Shown here: positions 61,725-64,000 of the stretch, one piece after another
Position numbering within the stretch: position 1 is the first letter of the stretch
Layout: every line of letters begins with the position of its first letter
Source of the DNA: Hippasteria phrygiana
Lineage: Eukaryota > Echinodermata > Asteroidea > Valvatida > Goniasteridae
Assembly: GCA_037893225.1 (NCBI GenBank)
Contig: JAZGUH010000409.1
Coordinates: 124,001-188,000, forward strand
Length of the DNA: 64,000 nt
Direction of reading: 5' to 3'
Program-made: the position numbers and the translations under genes
Notes under the pieces: model-generated
The model's input: the letters and a program-made list of their open reading frames with translations, nothing else
Database searches by the model: none
What the model was told of the DNA's origin: nothing

Positions 61725-64000
61725 AAGACCAACCCAGACAAAGACCATCTCAAACAAGCCCAACACGGACCAGGATCAACTCATACTAAGACCAAGCGAG
61801 ACCAAAGTAAACCCAGACTAACACAAACCTAGACCATGAACAAGACCAACCCAGACAAAGACCATCTCAAACAAGCCCAACACGGACCAGGATCAACTCA
61901 TACTAAGACCAAGCGAGACCAAAGTAAACCCAGACCAACACAAACCTAGACCATGAACAAGACCAACCCAGACAAAGACCATCTCAAACAAGCCCAACAC
62001 GGACCAGGATCAACTCATACTAAGACCAAGCGAGACCAAAGTAAACCCAGACTAACACAAACCTAGACCATGAACAAGACCAACCCAGACAAAGACCATC
62101 TCAAACAAGCCCAACACGGACCAGGATCAACTCATACTAAGACCAAGCGAGACCAAAGTAAACCCAGACCAACACAAACCTAGACCATGAACAAGACCAA
62201 CCCAGACAAAGACCATCTCAAACAAGCCCAACACGGACCAGGATCAACTCATACTAAGACCAAGCGAGACCAAAGTAAACCCAGACTAACACAAACCTAG
62301 ACCATGAACAAGACCAACCCAGACAAAGACCATCTCAAACAAGCCCAACACGGACCAGGATCAACTCATACTAAGACCAAGCGAGACCAAAGTAAACCCA
62401 GACCAACACAAACCTAGACCATGAACAAGACCAACCCAGACAAAGACCATCTCAAACAAGCCCAACACGGACCAGGATCAACTCATACTAAGACCAAGCG
62501 AGACCAAAGTAAACCCAGACTAACACAAACCTAGACCATGAACAAGACCAACCCAGACAAAGACCATCTCAAACAAGCCCAACACGGACCAGGATCAACT
62601 CATACTAAGACCAAGCGAGACCAAAGTAAACCCAGACTAACACAAACCTAGACCATGAACAAGACCAACCCAGACAAAGACCATCTCAAACAAGCCCAAC
62701 ACGGACCAGGATCAACTCATACTAAGACCAAGCGAGACCAAAGTAAACCCAGACCAACACAAACCTAGACCATGAACAAGACCAACCCAGACAAAGACCA
62801 TCTCAAACAAGCCCAACACGGACCAGGATCAACTCATACTAAGACCAAGCGAGACCAAAGTAAACCCAGACTAACACAAACCTAGACCATGAACAAGACC
62901 AACCCAGACAAAGACCATCTCAAACAAGCCCAACACGGACCAGGATCAACTCATACTAAGACCAAGCGAGACCAAAGTAAACCCAGACTAACACAAACCT
63001 AGACCATGAACAAGACCAACCCAGACAAAGACCATCTCAAACAAGCCCAACACGGACCAGGATCAACTCATACTAAGACCAAGCGAGACCAAAGTAAACC
63101 CAGACCAACACAAACCTAGACCATGAACAAGACCAACCCAGACAAAGACCATCTCAAACAAGCCCAACACGGACCAGGATCAACTCATACTAAGACCAAG
63201 CGAGACCAAAGTAAACCCAGACTAACACAAACCTAGACCATGAACAAGACCAACCCAGACAAAGACCATCTCAAACAAGCCCAACACGGACCAGGATCAA
63301 CTCATACTAAGACCAAGCGAGACCAAAGTAAACCCAGACTAACACAAACCTAGACCATGAACAAGACCAACCCAGACAAAGACCATCTCAAACAAGCCCA
63401 ACACGGACCAGGATCAACTCATACTAAGACCAAGCGAGACCAAAGTAAACCCAGACTAACACAAACCTAGACCATGAACAAGACCAACCCAGACAAAGAC
63501 CATCTCAAACAAGCCCAACACGGACCAGGATCAACTCATACTAAGACCAAGCGAGACCAAAGTAAACCCAGACTAACACAAACCTAGACCATGAACAAGA
63601 CCAACCCAGACAAAGACCATCTCAAACAAGCCCAACACGGACCAGGATCAACTCATACTAAGACCAAGCGAGACCAAAGTAAACCCAGACTAACACAAAC
63701 CTAGACCATGAACAAGACCAACCCAGACAAAGACCATCTCAAACAAGCCCAACACGGACCAGGATCAACTCATACTAAGACCAAGCGAGACCAAAGTAAA
63801 CCCAGACTAACACAAACCTAGACCATGAACAAGACCAACCCAGACAAAGACCATCTCAAACAAGCCCAACACGGACCAGGATCAACTCATACTAAGACCA
63901 AGCGAGACCAAAGTAAACCCAGACCAACACAAACCTAGACCATGAACAAGACCAACCCAGACAAAGACCATCTCAAACAAGCCCAACACGGACCAGGATC
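61725..64000. repeat. 117-bp satellite, about 19 units, runs off the window
   Basis: Period 117 (for example CCATGAACAAG at 61834, 61951, 62068). Units look identical except one C/T position in CCCAGA(C/T/CC)AACAC: CAGACTAAC versus CAGACCAAC. In order the units read T C T C T C T T C T T C T T T T T T C. Confidence 0.96.

Noticed and set aside
60797..61766. Minus-strand W/L/V-rich frames resembling membrane proteins
   Set aside because: Low-complexity translation of GACCAA words; no start, no conserved domain, and stops appear once the 117-bp unit begins.

Overview
This window is animal nuclear DNA. Genes are split by GT-AG introns, intergenic space is long and AT-rich, and transposon fossils and satellites are very dense. 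The hexamer-like word ACATGTA is over-represented by eye. The gene content (galaxin-like protein, TFB2M, F-box protein) and the transposon mix (Penelope-like, pogo/Tigger, PIF/Harbinger, Merlin, Crypton-like, piggyBac-like) suggest a marine invertebrate. An amphioxus, hemichordate or echinoderm is plausible, but nothing in the sequence settles the species. There are no bacterial operons, no CRISPR array and no rRNA.

Host genes. (1) 598-7290, plus strand: the 3' part of a cysteine-pair-rich galaxin-like gene. Five exons have mutually consistent splice phases, a stop codon and a poly(A) signal. (2) 15477-31654, minus strand: a complete seven-exon gene for the mitochondrial transcription factor TFB2M (predicted 501 aa). 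Its introns are packed with nested mobile elements. (3) 57590-60742, plus strand: the first three recognised exons of an F-box protein gene whose remainder lies beyond the satellite at the right edge. The three genes are not functionally linked; each has its own orientation and intergenic space.

Non-genic layout. 1-8.9 kb: repeat fragments inside galaxin introns. 8.9-10.2 kb: a Penelope-like element inserted as an inverted dimer with a 16-bp target duplication. 10.2-15.4 kb: word-like repeats, a TIR element and a PIF/Harbinger element carrying a foldback with a tRNA-like core. 15.5-31.7 kb: TFB2M with nested MITEs, a Crypton-like element and two pogo-type elements. 32.4-35.2 kb: a Merlin transposase fossil split by a TTAA-flanked element, then a Tigger fossil. 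35.8-52.2 kb: a 16.3-kb structure with 1960-bp inverted arms. Between the arms lie a roughly 7.6-kb satellite full of consensus CRE motifs (TGACGTCA), a 21-bp minisatellite and a THAP-domain fossil. 52.2-57.5 kb: small inverted-repeat elements, a perfect 72-bp palindrome, a tRNA-like SINE and another Penelope-like copy. 60.8-64 kb: a degenerate GACCAA-word region that becomes an almost perfect 117-bp satellite running off the window.

The most unusual items are the CRE-saturated satellite and a recurrent class of elements bounded by TTAA plus telomere-like CCCTAA ends. One of the latter interrupts a transposase reading frame, which shows that the class moves.
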